DNA of 60,000 bases from Cristatella mucedo (GCA_009760855.2 WPIO01000090.1:250001-310000); one strand, 5' to 3'. Counted from the first letter of the stretch, positions 47,918-59,700 are shown. Made by a program: numbers and translations. The notes: a model not told the origin generated them from the sequence alone.

Positions 47918-47971
47918 GTGGCCATCAAGATAATAGACAAGACACAGCTAAATTCAACCAGCTTGCAAAAG
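47918..47971 (+). CDS. MARK: MARK exon 3 (catalytic lysine, residues 89-106)
   Basis: The acceptor is ctgctgttcag (ends 47917) and the donor is gtaagc (47972). This 54-nt exon, phase 0 at both ends, encodes VAIKIIDKTQLNSTSLQK. K92 of the VAIK motif is the ATP-orienting lysine of protein kinases. The block is almost invariant in MARKs. Because the exon is symmetric, skipping it would keep the frame while removing the catalytic lysine, giving a predicted inactive kinase. The upstream intron holds a long (GA)n array and the downstream intron a (CT)n array, and these could base-pair in the transcript across this exon. Confidence 0.93.
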
Positions 47972-48416
47972 GTAAGCCGATTCACGATTAAGCAGCCTTT
48001 TTGACCCGGCTTGCCGGCTCCATGCTGCTAACGGCCATTCCTCATAGTTCGGAGTGGCCGTGCAACTTTATCGGTAATAGTTCCCCGTGGCAGTGGTGTA
48101 GCAAAGGTGCTATCGGTATACCGTCTTCCCCACACCCATAAATCGGTAAGGAGGACTACAAGTCCCGATTTGTAAATGCACAGTGCTGCCAGGTAAGAGC
48201 TGGCCGCCGAACGCTAGTGGCAGTGCTTAAAAGAAAGCAAAGAACAGCATTGACACGTTTGGCTGGGGGCCTACTTCATTCTTCCTCGAGCCAAGATGTT
48301 AACCGACTGACGCTGCTGCCTTGCAAAGCAGCTGATTCCCAGTTCGGCCATCGCCGTTCGTTCCTAGCAGGGTGAAGCTCGCGAGTCAGCTGCAGCCTGT
48401 GCATGCTACGTTAAAA

Positions 48417-48556
48417 AACTAGCTGATTTAACAGCCCCCTTTTCTATAGTGACAAAAGAACCTATACGGCTATCACCACTGCTTACAGCGGTGATGGAAA
48501 ATCACCCACCATAGTATTCGAACCCACAACCTCGGGACCACGGTTGTGAAAAGCTT

Positions 48557-48557
<1 letters not shown>
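48417..48557 (-). mobile_element. SINE S2 copy in MARK intron 3
   Basis: Minus-strand B box TGTGGGTTCGAATAC, body TCACCGCTGTAAGCAGTGGT and the end CTGTTAAATCAGCTAG. A (CT)n array follows directly on its head side. Confidence 0.72.
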
Positions 48558-48560
<3 letters not shown>

Positions 48561-48617
<57 letters not shown>

Positions 48618-48624
48618 CCTCTCT
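48561..48624 (+). repeat. (CT)n array in MARK intron 3
   Basis: About 52 bp of pure (CT)n then CCCTCCCTCTCT. It is complementary to the (GA)n in intron 2 of the same transcript. Confidence 0.95.
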
Positions 48625-48792
48625 ACCGATTGACAGCATGACATCTCGCGACTTGGCATCTAAAAAAGCAACTAAAATCCATCGTTGCACGCAACATTTG
48701 CTCTGTCAGTGTGATTTGTCCTGAATTTGCTTATACATGTTGAGATTGTGCATCTATCACTAATTACTTGAAGTTTCTTTTCGAGCCTATGT

Positions 48793-49086
48793 AAAGTTAG
48801 CTGATTCAATAGCCTCATTTGTATCCCTGTTAATTAAAGGGAGGACGTCTTCCCATCATGTGGCAAGATGGCGACAAGTGCTTCCGGGAGTTTAATAGAT
48901 GCGTAAATTTATGTAGTGTTGTTAAGACTCAGCAAAGCAAGTCCACAGGCTCTAGTAGCTGCAGAAGGGCCTTACCAGCTATCACCACCACTTGCAATGG
49001 GAAGTAAATGATTGCCCGTTACATACTCGAACCCGCGACCTAGGTAAGGAAGAGTGAGCACCTTACCCCTGGGCTAAGTCTCAGGG
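48793..49086 (-). mobile_element. SINE S2, longer copy in MARK intron 3
   Basis: Minus-strand head AGACTTAGCCCAGGGGTAAG, CTTACCTAGGTCGCGGGTTC then GAGTATG (B-box-like). The body has an inserted or diverged middle, ending CTATTGAATCAGCTAAC. Confidence 0.7.
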
Positions 49087-49223
49087 GCTGAACCTCCATT
49101 GGAAAAAGTTGTGTAGTTCACTCAGATCACCCTGCAAATGTGTATAATAATTAAATCTAAGCAACGGGTTGCGTGTGCCTCCCACCTGACTAATGCAGTG
49201 CCTTGCACGACTGATCGTTGTAG

Positions 49224-49338
49224 CTGTTCAGGGAGGTGCGTATCATGAAAGCCCTGGACCACCCGAATATTGTAAAGCTGTTCGAAGTCATTCAGACGGA
49301 CAAGACTCTCTATCTCGTCATGGAATATGCCAGCGGAG
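49224..49338 (+). CDS. MARK: MARK exon 4 (alpha-C helix to hinge, residues 107-145)
   Basis: The acceptor is gatcgttgtag (ends 49223) and the donor is gtgaga (49339). The exon starts in phase 0 and ends one base into codon 145. It encodes [20 protein letters not shown] and continues through the hinge to EYASGG. E110 in REV is the probable alpha-C glutamate that salt-bridges K92. The segment is near-identical to known MARKs and is the usual exon of the family. A SINE of the S2 family ends about 140 bp upstream. Confidence 0.94.
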
Positions 49339-49517
49339 GTGAGATTTCTGGCCATTACCGTGCAGCACCCTTACAGGCCCAGAAGGCATGAAGCCAGTAG
49401 TTGACCGATCTGCTGTTGCACATCTTCTCTTGTTCATAGACTCGTTTGAGAACCCTCGTGCAACAGAGCCTTACTTAGCCCCCCAGCAAGCCACCCACTT
49501 TTTCAAGCCTGGCCGGT

Positions 49518-49865
49518 GTAATGTCTCCATCTGTAGATCCACAAAGACTAAGTGCTTGTTAAGCAGAAGAGTTTTTATATAGCACACTCAAAGCCTAAGC
49601 GACATTAGGTACGCATTCGGTAGCCAAAAGACTTCATCTAACGCAACACAGAGCAAGTGAGAACCTTATCTAAGTCAGAAGGGCAGTTGAGGTAGTGAGT
49701 AGCAAGGAAGTAGCAACCCTGGACAGCTGGAAAGGATATGCCATAGTCGGTAGCTGTAGAGTCGATGTCGTTGCATAAGAATAGTAGAAGTGATTTCTAC
49801 AGTCTAGGAACTACAGAGCAAAAGCTTCTGTAGCCAGCGGTAAGCAGATGAATGGAACAGTCGTG
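49518..49865 (-). mobile_element. LINE B, 3' end in MARK intron 4
   Basis: Degraded LINE B 3' UTR (TAATGTCTCCATCTGTAG) and RT C-terminal remnants through CAGCGGTAAGCAGATGAATG. Confidence 0.68.
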
Positions 49866-50388
49866 ACCACCCACGTCAGTTGCAGCGTCTTTGCTGCTTT
49901 TTCAGACGATCCTTTGGTGCATGCAAGTAACTGTGCAGCCTAAGGGCCTCGGCTCAGATGTGCGCATTGCTGCAGCAGAAGTGTGCACCCCTCCCCCCCC
50001 GACTGCTGCTGGTTCTGGTAAGACATTGAACCAAATATGCAACTCATGTGGTAGCACCGATCCAAGTTTCGAAGAATGTAGGCTTGGCGGTTTGCCACTT
50101 TGGATGCTGGTGACTAGCCTCTATCTGTCTGTTTTGGTCGGAGATGCTCGGATACTATTCATGCTTACTCTCCCAGCCGTGGCTAGCTCCCTAAGCGTGT
50201 AGTGGGTTTGCCTGTCGATTGCTAGCGGCTGATGGGGGAGGGAGGTGATCCCTACACGTCGGCAGACAGGTTGCAGCTGGTCACTGCCACCATCTGCTGG
50301 CTGGGTGGAGGGTTGTCTGCCCATCTGCTCGTACTTTGGCGTGCTGCTTTGTCGTGGTATGTTATGCATTTGTGTTCGTCCTCTAAAG

Positions 50389-50459
50389 GAGAAGTATTCG
50401 ACTATCTGGTTGCACACGGACGAATGAAAGAGAAAGAGGCGAGGGCGAAATTTCGTCAG
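50389..50459 (+). CDS. MARK: MARK exon 5 (alpha-D/alpha-E region, residues 145-168)
   Basis: The acceptor is gtcctctaaag (ends 50388) and the donor is gtaaaa (50460). The exon begins with two bases completing Gly145 and ends in phase 0. It encodes [20 protein letters not shown] followed by FRQ, the conserved alpha-D/alpha-E region of MARKs. The exon is 71 nt, as in other animals. The preceding intron carries a degraded LINE family B copy. Confidence 0.94.
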
Positions 50460-50634
50460 GTAAAACTGCATAACTGCATGCAGTCGGTGCACTCCCACCC
50501 CTACTGTATGATTCTGGTCGATCCATTGACCTGACCTGTGCGCGGTTAGATTTGGCGTCACTTATTTCACGCCCTCCCTCCCCCCCCCCCGAGGTGCTGA
50601 CGCGACTGGCGCCGAGTATCGATTACCGTGCTAG

Positions 50635-50877
<243 letters not shown>

Positions 50878-51075
50878 TGACGGGCACTCCAGTGCCCGGG
50901 TGCGTGCTTGCTGTCGCGTTTGAGCCCGAGCCACTGCACGCGCGCTAGAGCGTGCCGGTGTTGCGCTCCTACTTCGCCCGACTACTCTGCCCCTCAGGTC
51001 GCTGAGTCGCATTCTGCTGCATCGAGGCGGTGGGCGAGCACTGCAGCAGCCTAGTGGGCACCAAGCTGGTCCATT

Positions 51076-51086
51076 GGGGGGGGGGG
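51076..51086 (+). repeat. G11 run in MARK intron 6
   Basis: Eleven consecutive G within the intron downstream of exon 6. A shorter C run (50581-50590) precedes exon 6. Confidence 0.85.
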
Positions 51087-51368
51087 CGATCGGCACCTCC
51101 TGCACAGTGCCTGAGATTTTGAACGGGTAGCCTTCAGGTCAGTACGACCTGACAGCAGCCTTTCGAGAGTGCATGCACACTGCCGTGAGAAGGTGGCTGG
51201 TGAAACCACGTGTCCATGTGGCTATTGGCAGGGGCGGCCATGTTGCCTCGAAAGGGTTTGTTATTGGCACTGCTGCTGGTTGGCACCGATGCTAGCTCGC
51301 TCCCCTTGGGTTCGTTTGCTGGCAGTTGCTGACCTTCGGCTCACGCAGGCTTGCTCTTGCCGCTTTGA

Positions 51369-51686
<318 letters not shown>

Positions 51687-51711
51687 TAGCTTGGGCCTGA
51701 GCAGCAACGAG

Positions 51712-51909
51712 CAGTTTCGTGACCCGTGGCAGTTTCGTGACCCATGGCAGTTTCGTGACCCGTGGCAGTTTCGTGACCCGCGGCAGTTTCGTGACCCGTG
51801 GCAGTTTCGTGACCCGCGGCAGTTTCGTGACCCGCGGCAGTTTCGTGACCCGCGGCAGTTTCGTGACCCCTGGCAGTTTCGTGACCCCTGGCAGTTTTGT
51901 GACCCGTGG
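51712..51909 (+). repeat. 18-bp minisatellite, 11 copies, in MARK intron 7
   Basis: Exactly 11 tandem units of CAGTTTCGTGACCCGTGG (198 bp). Variation is concentrated at the last bases (GTGG, ATGG, GCGG, CTGG). The period is a multiple of three, so frames stay open in several registers (QFRDPW on +, GSRNC. on -). It lies between exons 7 and 8, separated from exon 7 by an in-frame stop near 51687. Confidence 0.97.
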
Positions 51910-52845
51910 TTGCCTGTTGGTCCAAAGTCCTTAATCATGTAGGGCAGCAACAGTGCAAGCTGCTCAACATTCAGCCAGCTTTTTCGTTTTATATTTTGGC
52001 ACATGCATTTGATTGCTTGTGCTCGTACGTGCCAAACTGGGTCTTAGCCCAGGGGCAAGGCACTATTTTACCACACAGGCTGTGGATTCGGGTCGTGCAG
52101 TGGTTGGTCTTTTTTTTTATTGCCTACTGCAAGCAGTACTGATAGCCTGTCAGGCTTTTCAGGTGCTATACAGATTAGTTCGTTTTATTATCTAACCGTT
52201 GTGGTAATTGCTTGACCAGCTGTTGTCCATGCCGGTACTGGGGGCGCCCAACGCTAAGTAATCAGGATGAAGCTAGGTAATTGGGGTGGAGCACTAGATA
52301 ATCGAGGTGAAGCGCTCCTGTTAGTGTGACGACCGAGAAGATAAAGATTGCGTGGTACTGGTGATCGTCTGTGTACCATAAAAATACAGGGTTGAGTATT
52401 GTTGAGTAAGTGTTTTCAACATGTTTGCTATTGAACAAGACATACACACTCATCAAGCTCTTCATTCATGTATGATGCTCACTCAATCCAAACGGACATG
52501 GTAGTGAGGCATAACCACTACTAACGACACTGCTGTGCATCTTTGCTGGCGAGTTTCCCTGTTTACAATGAATACTGAGAATCAGGAAATGTCTGATTAA
52601 CTGGGTCCATTCAGGATTGTTTAATCGAGCCAGCTTGGGCAGTATCTGCTAAAAGCTAGGCAGATAGTCACGTGTGCTGGGTCGCGATCGGTTAGCCAAT
52701 CAAGGTCAGGGGTTTTTGCAACTCGATACCGTGGGGCATAGGAGGATATCTTCTTTCTCAGTACTCCCGCGCGTGGTTATCCAGGCTCTGTGTTTTCAAG
52801 CATCTCAACGAGTCGGCTCTTGTGCCGGCACGTTGCAGTGGTTGA

Positions 52846-53160
<315 letters not shown>

Positions 53161-53767
53161 TGATGGGCAGCAACCTGTCCATGTTCTCAACAGCTAGCAT
53201 GTGCTCATGTATTTTAAGCTATTCAACGTTTGCTGTGATGCCCGACTCAAAAGGTACTGAATCGTCGTGACATAACTAAAAACGTGTGCATTTAATTTAA
53301 ATGTGAACATACGCTGGCGACCATGTTGAATAGCCTGCTGTGAGCACTGTGCCTGTAACAGATCTGACATCGCTGTATGGTCAAACTATGCCATATTAGC
53401 TGAGTGAATAGGCTGTGCCGAGTGCTCTCGATGTTTGACTGGGCCCAAACCTTCAGCCATGTAGTTAAAGAGGCTCCCAACGGCTCAGCTGACCGAGAAG
53501 TGAATGTAGTGGCTGTGGACAGCTGTGCAGTGGACTGACGAATGCAGCAAATGACTGCCCGAAGCCAAATTTCCGGTTTTTCACCTGTGCCCCGGTGTGC
53601 TGGCTTAATCACATTTAACTTCTTCATGAGTAATTGTGGTACTGAACTGAGTGATGGGAATATGGCTAGTCGCTTGCAAAAGCTGATCTCGGCTCTCGTG
53701 GTCAGATGACAAGCATGCCAATAAGTATTAGATAATAATAATAAAGATATTTGTATATTACCACAAG

Positions 53768-53930
53768 AGAACTATGCCACCCCTAGCCATGTTATGCCTG
53801 TTATCATTGAGCATGCTACTGCTAGCCATTTGATCGTTCTTCCTTTGCGTTAAAATGCAAAGTGCCTAGAAAGAGATTGAGTTCTCTGAGTGCACTATAT
53901 CAAATGTAGTATTATTATAATTATTATCAA
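53768..53930 (+). mobile_element. LINE A, 3' end in MARK intron 8
   Basis: 3' UTR words (ccacccctagccatgttatg), hairpin (GTGCCTAGAAAGAGATTGAG, TCTCTGAGTGCACT) and an ATT-rich tail. Confidence 0.78.
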
Positions 53931-53949
53931 CTTTAGCATTATAATACGT

Positions 53950-55090
53950 ATGGTGGAAAGGAAGCTAGTTATATGGTTAGTGATGACAAGTATAAGTGCC
54001 ATCATGTATAAGCACAGAGGATAATTCACACAGACTGAGCAAATGAGGTGAGGAGCATTTGAGTTGTAGGTTCTTTTTGAATTTCGCCTAGTTAAGGGAT
54101 GTTGTATCGTAAGTTGGGATGGAGTTCTCGGCTTAGGGAGTGAGTTTTTGGTGCAAGAGCATATAAACTGAAGGCAATGTCGCCAAATGGAAATTGGTTA
54201 GAGGCAGAGCTGAACGATTTGAGTAGGAAGACCCAAGTGGTACGATGCCTAGCCTGATTGCAAATTACCTCAGATAGGTAGGCCTGTGCAACGGAAATAA
54301 AGGGACCTTAAAGTAAGTGACAAAACCTTGAAGTCTATGCACTGCTTGATATGGAACCAGTGCAGGTCAGTGACAACTGATGTAATGCAGCAGTTGTTAG
54401 CTCACAACAGACAGCCTAGCTTCAGAGGTTTTTTTCTAGCTGTAAGAATCTAATGCACAGGCCGCTAGACCTGCAAATAGTGAGTTACAAAAGTTGAATA
54501 GGGATTTCACCAATGCACCGACCAACTTGGGTATAGTATATTTATCCAAGCAGACCCAATCGTTTGCAATATTACTTAGCTGGAGGTAGAAAGACCTAAA
54601 TATGGAGCCAATCTGGTCCTAAATTGAAAGGCACGTCGGAACAAGGCATCCAGGTTGCATGCAGCTGCTATTGGAATCATGCTGGTAGAGCCAATTTTGA
54701 TGGTTAGACATTCTGGTTCATGAATGAGGCTAGGTTTGCCCATCCCTCTAAAGTATGTTTTTATTATCATTCAGTTTGAGGAAATAAGCTGGCATCAAGT
54801 GCACATTTGAGTGCAATATACTCCAATGGAGTTAAGTCAGGTTCGATGTGCTGGATGTCACTGAGGGATCAAAGCACACGTATGTTTATCTATGTCATCT
54901 GCACGAAAGTCCAAGTCTAGACTGTACTTAGGGATTGCATCGGCTAGAGGGAGAGTGTGCATTGTGAAAAGAAGTGGACCAAGCACAGATCTCTGGGATA
55001 CCCATACTATGGAGGCTTCCCATATGAGCTTTGTCCACCTGTGCTCTGAGATCTCTAACAGATATGACCTAATGATTACGATCCAGCAGA
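53950..55090 (-). mobile_element. LINE A, inverted degraded copy in MARK intron 8
   Basis: The minus strand carries 3' UTR, RT C-terminus (degraded around 54350-54430) and the segment LTIKIGSTSMIPIAAACNLD (54576-54770). Near 54900-54990 it matches the YADD-upstream region (LGPLLFTMHTLPLADAI-like). Stops are frequent. It sits tail-to-tail with the + copy just upstream. Confidence 0.68.
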
Positions 55091-55323
55091 ACTAATTAGG
55101 CGGCCCTACCTAAGTAAACGTTCCATTGAAGTTTTAACCAATGTGGCAGTGCTGCCGTGCTCAGCTCCGTGGATATGGCTTGCTCTGAAAGGATGCAGAG
55201 TAACAGAACAGTGTTCCTCTCGAACAGGACCACCACATGCCGTGTAATTATTTTGTGCCGTTTACTTGTGTACACCATCGCTCGTAGAGCTGAGGCCTAC
55301 CTCTGTTTCGCCGATCGCTGTAG

Positions 55324-55423
55324 GTCATCATGAAAGATAAATGGATGAATATGGGATACGAGGACGATGAGCTGCTGCCGTACAAAGAGCCACCACAGGA
55401 CTACCTGGATCAAGAAAGGATTG
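55324..55423 (+). CDS. MARK: MARK exon 9 (end of kinase domain and linker, residues 307-340)
   Basis: The acceptor is cgctgtag (ends 55323) and the donor is gtaatc (55424). The exon starts in phase 0 and ends one base into codon 340. It encodes [20 protein letters not shown], the family signature that closes the kinase domain. The acidic, proline-containing common-docking-like linker before the UBA domain follows. Most MARKs have Gln where this protein has V307. Confidence 0.93.
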
Positions 55424-55793
55424 GTAATCTGTGTCGTGAGAATCTTGCTCTCTGCCATGTTTTGGTGTGTCTACAAATCTGTAGTTTCTACCAGCTGTTG
55501 TCTCTCGTTGCTCAGTCTGTCTTTGACTCATGGTGCTCCTTTCATTTCTCTCTTGAAAATTAAGTCATGTGTGGGTGCATGCGCTCTTTCGCTCTTTCAT
55601 TCGCTAGCGCTGCGGGTCTATCCTGAGGTCCTTCTCCTCTCATTTCTCTTACTGTCTACCCCATCATAGTTGCTCTCCCTTGCTGCATTGATTTGCCCCC
55701 CCTCCACCCCCCAGTGTTCTTTGTGGTTTCTCTGATTCTGCAGACCACTACTCGCACCAGTTGCTTGCCTCACTCGTTGCCCTCACGATGCAG

Positions 55794-55909
55794 ATCTGAT
55801 GGCCCGAGCCATGGGATACCCACGGAACGACATCGAGGAATCTCTTCGCAAAGGCAAATACGACGACATCACGGCCACATATCTTCTTCTCGGACGCCGT
55901 GCACCAGAG
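55794..55909 (+). CDS. MARK: MARK exon 10 (UBA domain, residues 340-378)
   Basis: The acceptor is cacgatgcag (ends 55793) and the donor is gtgagc (55910). The exon completes D340 and ends in phase 0. It encodes DLMARAMGYPRNDIEESLRK, then GKYDDITATYLLLGRRAPE. The MGY loop (346-348) and the TYLLLG helix are the hallmarks of the MARK UBA domain, which in this family packs on the kinase N-lobe and tunes activity. This is the last exon assigned with confidence. Confidence 0.94.
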
Positions 55910-55949
55910 GTGAGCGATAGTTTGTGTGCAAAGCAAAAAGGACTGGTTG

Positions 55950-56105
55950 ACTGATTCAACTGCCTCATTTATTTAGTAACAGGGCAGCTTTGGCAGCTCT
56001 CATTCCCACTGACAATTGGTGATACAGAGTTGCCTGCTGCGGGACTCGAACCCACGACCAGGGTCAGAAGTGCGGGCAGGCATTTTATCCCTAGACTAAG
56101 ACCTA
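55950..56105 (-). mobile_element. SINE S2, best-preserved copy
   Basis: On minus: head GGTCTTAGTCTAGGGATAAA, CTGACCCTGGTCGTGGGTTC then GAGTCCCGC (a near-perfect pol III B box GGTTCGAGTCC). The body is CAGCAGGCAACTCTGTATCA, then the end GAGGCAGTTGAATCAGTC. It lies in MARK intron 10. Confidence 0.78.
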
Positions 56106-56159
56106 AAAGCATGCTTTTCTGGAGAACCTCCGCCGTGAAATCAACTGTGCTCCAATCTC

Positions 56160-56345
56160 AGTAACGATTGCCACTGGTCTCCCCCTCTCTGTTTATTGCT
56201 CTTGTCTGTCTCTCTCCGTGTCTCTGTGTCTCACTCTCTCACTCACTGTCTCTTTCTGTTTCAGCCTGTTTCAGTCTCTCTGTGTGTATCTGCCTCTATC
56301 GATCTCTGTCTTTCACATCCTCAGTCTCTCACTTGTCTTTCTCGT
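56160..56345 (+). repeat. Pyrimidine-rich (TCTG/TCTC) stretch in MARK intron 10
   Basis: Degenerate TCTCTGTCTC-type sequence; its open frames are low complexity. Confidence 0.7.
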
Positions 56346-57025
56346 GCCAGCTGCCACTGCCGGCGCAGCCATGCATGTGTACCTGATTGCCCGTGACCCA
56401 CCAACATCGACCGTCAACGAGGAGCATCTCTTATGATACTGCCATGCTTCCTCCACAGGCGCGACCCCGACGTGTGCTGTGAAGTTGCTGGTTGCTGAGT
56501 GAACTCGGGTGTTTTTTTGCAGCCTCAGCGTTACCAGGTAGATAGTGAGTTAACTGCAGTCGCATGGTGGTCTCTCTTGTCGTTTGCGTTTTGCCAACCA
56601 CTCATCGGCCGGCTTGTGTCTGTACGGCATGCACAGTCTAATTGACCTGTCATTGCTCTGGCATGGCTGCCACTAACTCACGTGTTCTCTCTTTCCCTTA
56701 TTTCTACCGCAGGCAGATTAGACGTCTGTTTGTGCCTTGCCTACAAGCAGGCATTGCCACGTCTTGCATCTGCTGCATACTAGCCGAATTGCTGTCGATG
56801 TGCATGCTTCTCAGGGGGGCTCATTCCCACTGCTTTGCGGCAATCGGGGAAGTAGCACCGAGCGATCTAGCGCTGCTGATGCTCATGTTAGTCGCGCAGC
56901 TGCTGCCTTCATTCCGGCTCTCTTTTGCTTGTCGCTTGACCGATGTTGACTCTGCGCTGCTCTCATTACGCTTGCCGGCATTATGGCACGGATCCGTTCA
57001 GCGACGAGGAGGCTCTCCATTTCAG

Positions 57026-57308
57026 ATTGAAGAATTGCGAAAAGGGAGCAACTTAACCTCTCCCAGGCCGCTGGCACCGATCACTGACAACGGTGCCGCC
57101 GGGCATCACGGTCGCTCGGCTACCACCGCCTCTTCTCAGCAGCAGCCTTCGTCGGCTATCGGTGGCATTGCAGTGTCTGTCAGGCAGCCTCCAAGAAGTA
57201 CGTCTGTGGCCTGCGCTGCTCTGCCACCGTCGCAGAGGCACAGCGGTGGCAGTGTGGGCAATCACACGAGGTTGCGTCACAGCACCTGTGCCGCAGATGG
57301 GAGTTCCG
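57026..57308 (+). CDS. MARK: Probable MARK exon 11 (start of Ser-rich spacer, residues from 379)
   Basis: A candidate acceptor, ctctccatttcag (ends 57025), opens a frame in phase 0, matching the end of exon 10. The junction would read GRRAPE then IEELRKGSNLTSPRPLAP, resembling the acidic-to-Ser/Asn-rich start of MARK spacers. The frame continues with Ser, Gln and Gly-rich low-complexity sequence, including QRHSGG. It stays open to a TGA at 57557, well beyond exon 11. The end is placed at a donor-like gtcagt (57309, phase 1), but this choice is weak. The acceptor tract is short and spacers are poorly conserved, so this could be chance. Confidence 0.42.
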
Positions 57309-57859
57309 GTCAGTACAGTGCCGGCGGCCGTCGACTTGACACGTGCATGCGATGCTGCATGCACGTGCCCCCAGCTCACGGAATGGCGGCTTATTTCTCT
57401 GACCTTGCCCTACCACCGTGTCTGGGAAAAGCATGCTGCCATGCCGTCTCGGCTAACGGCAACGGCCGACCTTCCACACGCCGACCGCCGGCGCTGACTG
57501 ACCGGATGCTGCCTGACCATATGCTGCCTCGTCCCTACGTGGTCGGCTGCTGTGCTTGATGTTTGTTGCAATGCCTGCGCGAGTTTTGTTTTTGTGTCTG
57601 CCGGCTCTTGTGTTCGATTATGTTTGCCTTTCTGCTCTGTACGACAGTCATACTGCTTTCTCAAGGGAAAGTTGCAAAGCGTGGTCAGAGTGCCACCTTT
57701 TGCCCAGGTTCCTCTCCCTAAGAGCTGCGTTTTGCCATTTAATAATATCATCTAAATTTAGTGGCTTCATGTGGTGGTCATATGCTTTTCATGGTCTTCT
57801 CCGGTTAGTATCTGGTCAAGTGATAAGTGCCTGTTGTTTAAATGCTTGATTTAGAATAC

Positions 57860-58540
57860 CACTTTCACTGGTAGTTATCACTTTCTATCCCTGTCTAAGA
57901 TTTGGAACTGTCTTCCGGCGGCTAGCTGAAGATTTTACAATTTTCCTTGCACTTTCTTGGCTGAATTACTGTAATTCAGTTTTAGCTGGGTGACTGACAT
58001 AACCATTAAGCCTCTGAAGCTATTGACGAAAATAGCTGACAGTCTGGTCAACAAATCCAAGTAGTGTAGCCTTATGTTACCGCGTTGCTGAAAGAGCTGT
58101 GATTGCTCTCGGTTGATTCAAGGATAGGGAGCAAAGTTCTCATTCTGGCATGCTAGGTTTGGAAGGCTTAGCTCTTTCCTGCCTAGTTAAAGTGCTGCAC
58201 TAGTTTCAGCCTTCTTGTGCTCTCAGCTGATACATTAACAATAATTAAGCCGATCTATTCTTTGGCTTCAAGCTTTTGGCTACCGATGCATGCGCTCTGA
58301 ATGTCTTACTCTGTGAAATTGGTTCCCTTAATTCTCACAAAGCAAAATCTCATCTTCTGTCAACTGTGCCCCACCTTTTCCAACCTTCCTGCACATCTAC
58401 TTCCATACTACCCACTAACCCGATTGGTTTCATGACCCAGCCATGCTTCACACGATCTGTTTGCTGCATTAGATGAAGTCTGTTGGCTACCGAAAGCCGG
58501 TTAGGCTTTAAGTGCACTGTAGAACAATCGACCTCATGAC
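57860..58540 (+). mobile_element. LINE B, degraded + copy
   Basis: The + strand carries sequence corresponding to SRLDYCNSLLAG (near 57950-57995, as WLNYCNSVLAG). It then has RT C-terminal remnants and the 3' segment TAGATGAAGTCTGTTGGCTA near 58470, matching LINE B elsewhere. Confidence 0.6.
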
Positions 58541-58654
58541 ACCCGGTCAACTTTCGTGGAGTTTGAGACATTACTTACACCGGCCAGATTCGAAACAAGT
58601 TGGTGGCTGCTGGGGGGGAGGAGGAGCATGCTTGGGCTGTTTCACGAGTGTTTT

Positions 58655-59078
58655 CAAAGGACACACGATGAAATGGTAAGTGGTAACATGCACACTATCG
58701 AGGCATAACATGGTTAGAGATGGCATTGGGCAGTGTCAAGATTTAGAATAAGGTTCGTGATTGCTTTTGCAGTATCAGCATGCAGAAGCACACAAGTCTC
58801 ACTAAATGCTGTGAAAACAGGTGCGTTTTCCGCTTCAGTTTATGTCGTCAAGTCATGTGATATCATGATGTCAGCCCGGAGTAGTTCCATGCTTTGGGAG
58901 CATACAAACTAAAGGCACGATGTCCAAAGGATTTGAGGATCGTAGGAGGTATAGCTAAACTATAAGAGTAAGGAAAGCGGGTGGTAAAGTGCTTGTCCTT
59001 GGGGGGGTTCTTATAATTACGCTGGAGCCAGATAATGGAGGGACCTAATAGTGAGTGACATAGCCCTGTAGTGGATAA
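58655..59078 (-). mobile_element. LINE A copy without its own tail
   Basis: The minus strand carries 3' UTR and RT C-terminal sequence (SFGHRAFSLYAPKAWN in the 58863-59306 frame). It ends where the AAT tail of the next copy begins. Confidence 0.72.
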
Positions 59079-59079
59079 T

Positions 59080-59700
59080 AATAATAATGCATAGTATAGT
59101 TCCATCAGAGAACTTAATCTCTTTCTAGGCCCTTTACATTTCCTGCAAAGAAAGCATGATCGAGAGGTTATGGGTTGCATGCTCAGCGACAGCAAGCGTA
59201 ACATGGTTAGAGGTGACATGTACAGGGTCAGCATGCAAGTATGGTTAGTAATAGCATGCACCATGTCCGCACGAATGAGCACACTACCTGGATCACATTG
59301 AGCCACTAAAAAGTGATAAATATGTGCATTGCTAGCTCCATTTTAAATGTCATCAAGTCAAGGGGTGTCGTGAAATCAGTCGTTAGTGAGTTCCAGGTGT
59401 TAAGAGCATGCGAACTGAAGGTGCTGTCTCCAAAATATTTTGAGATTCGTGCGAGGTGTAGCTAAACGATTGGATTCAGAAAAGCAGGTGGTTCGATGCT
59501 TAGCCTGGTGGGGGAGTATATCTGAGAGATAGGCTGGAGCCCTAGAATGAACGGACCTAGAAGTGAGTGACAGAACTTTTAAGTCTATGCACTGCCTGAC
59601 TGGGAGCTAGTGAAGGTCGTCAAGAAGTGGTGTGATGTGGCAACTTCGATGCTCACGACAGACAAGCCTAGCTGTGGAGTTTTGTGCCAATCAATATGCT
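59080..59700 (-). mobile_element. LINE A, 5'-truncated copy
   Basis: (AAT)n at 59078-59090, minus-strand hairpin (AGAGAACTTAATCTCTTTCT, AGGCCCTTTACATT), 3' UTR and RT C-terminus up to about 59700. Confidence 0.8.

Noticed and set aside
51691-51942. QFRDPW-repeat frame that looks like a repetitive protein
   Set aside because: It is the 18-bp minisatellite within MARK intron 7. All registers stay open because the period is a multiple of three.
56524-56538. 15-nt microexon between tttttttgcag and gtagat (would encode PQRYQ)
   Set aside because: Phase-compatible, but far too short to distinguish from chance without transcript data.
56713-57025. Acceptor ttatttctaccgcag at 56712 as the start of MARK exon 11
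   Set aside because: Good polypyrimidine tract, but in the phase required by exon 10 it hits TAG in the third codon.
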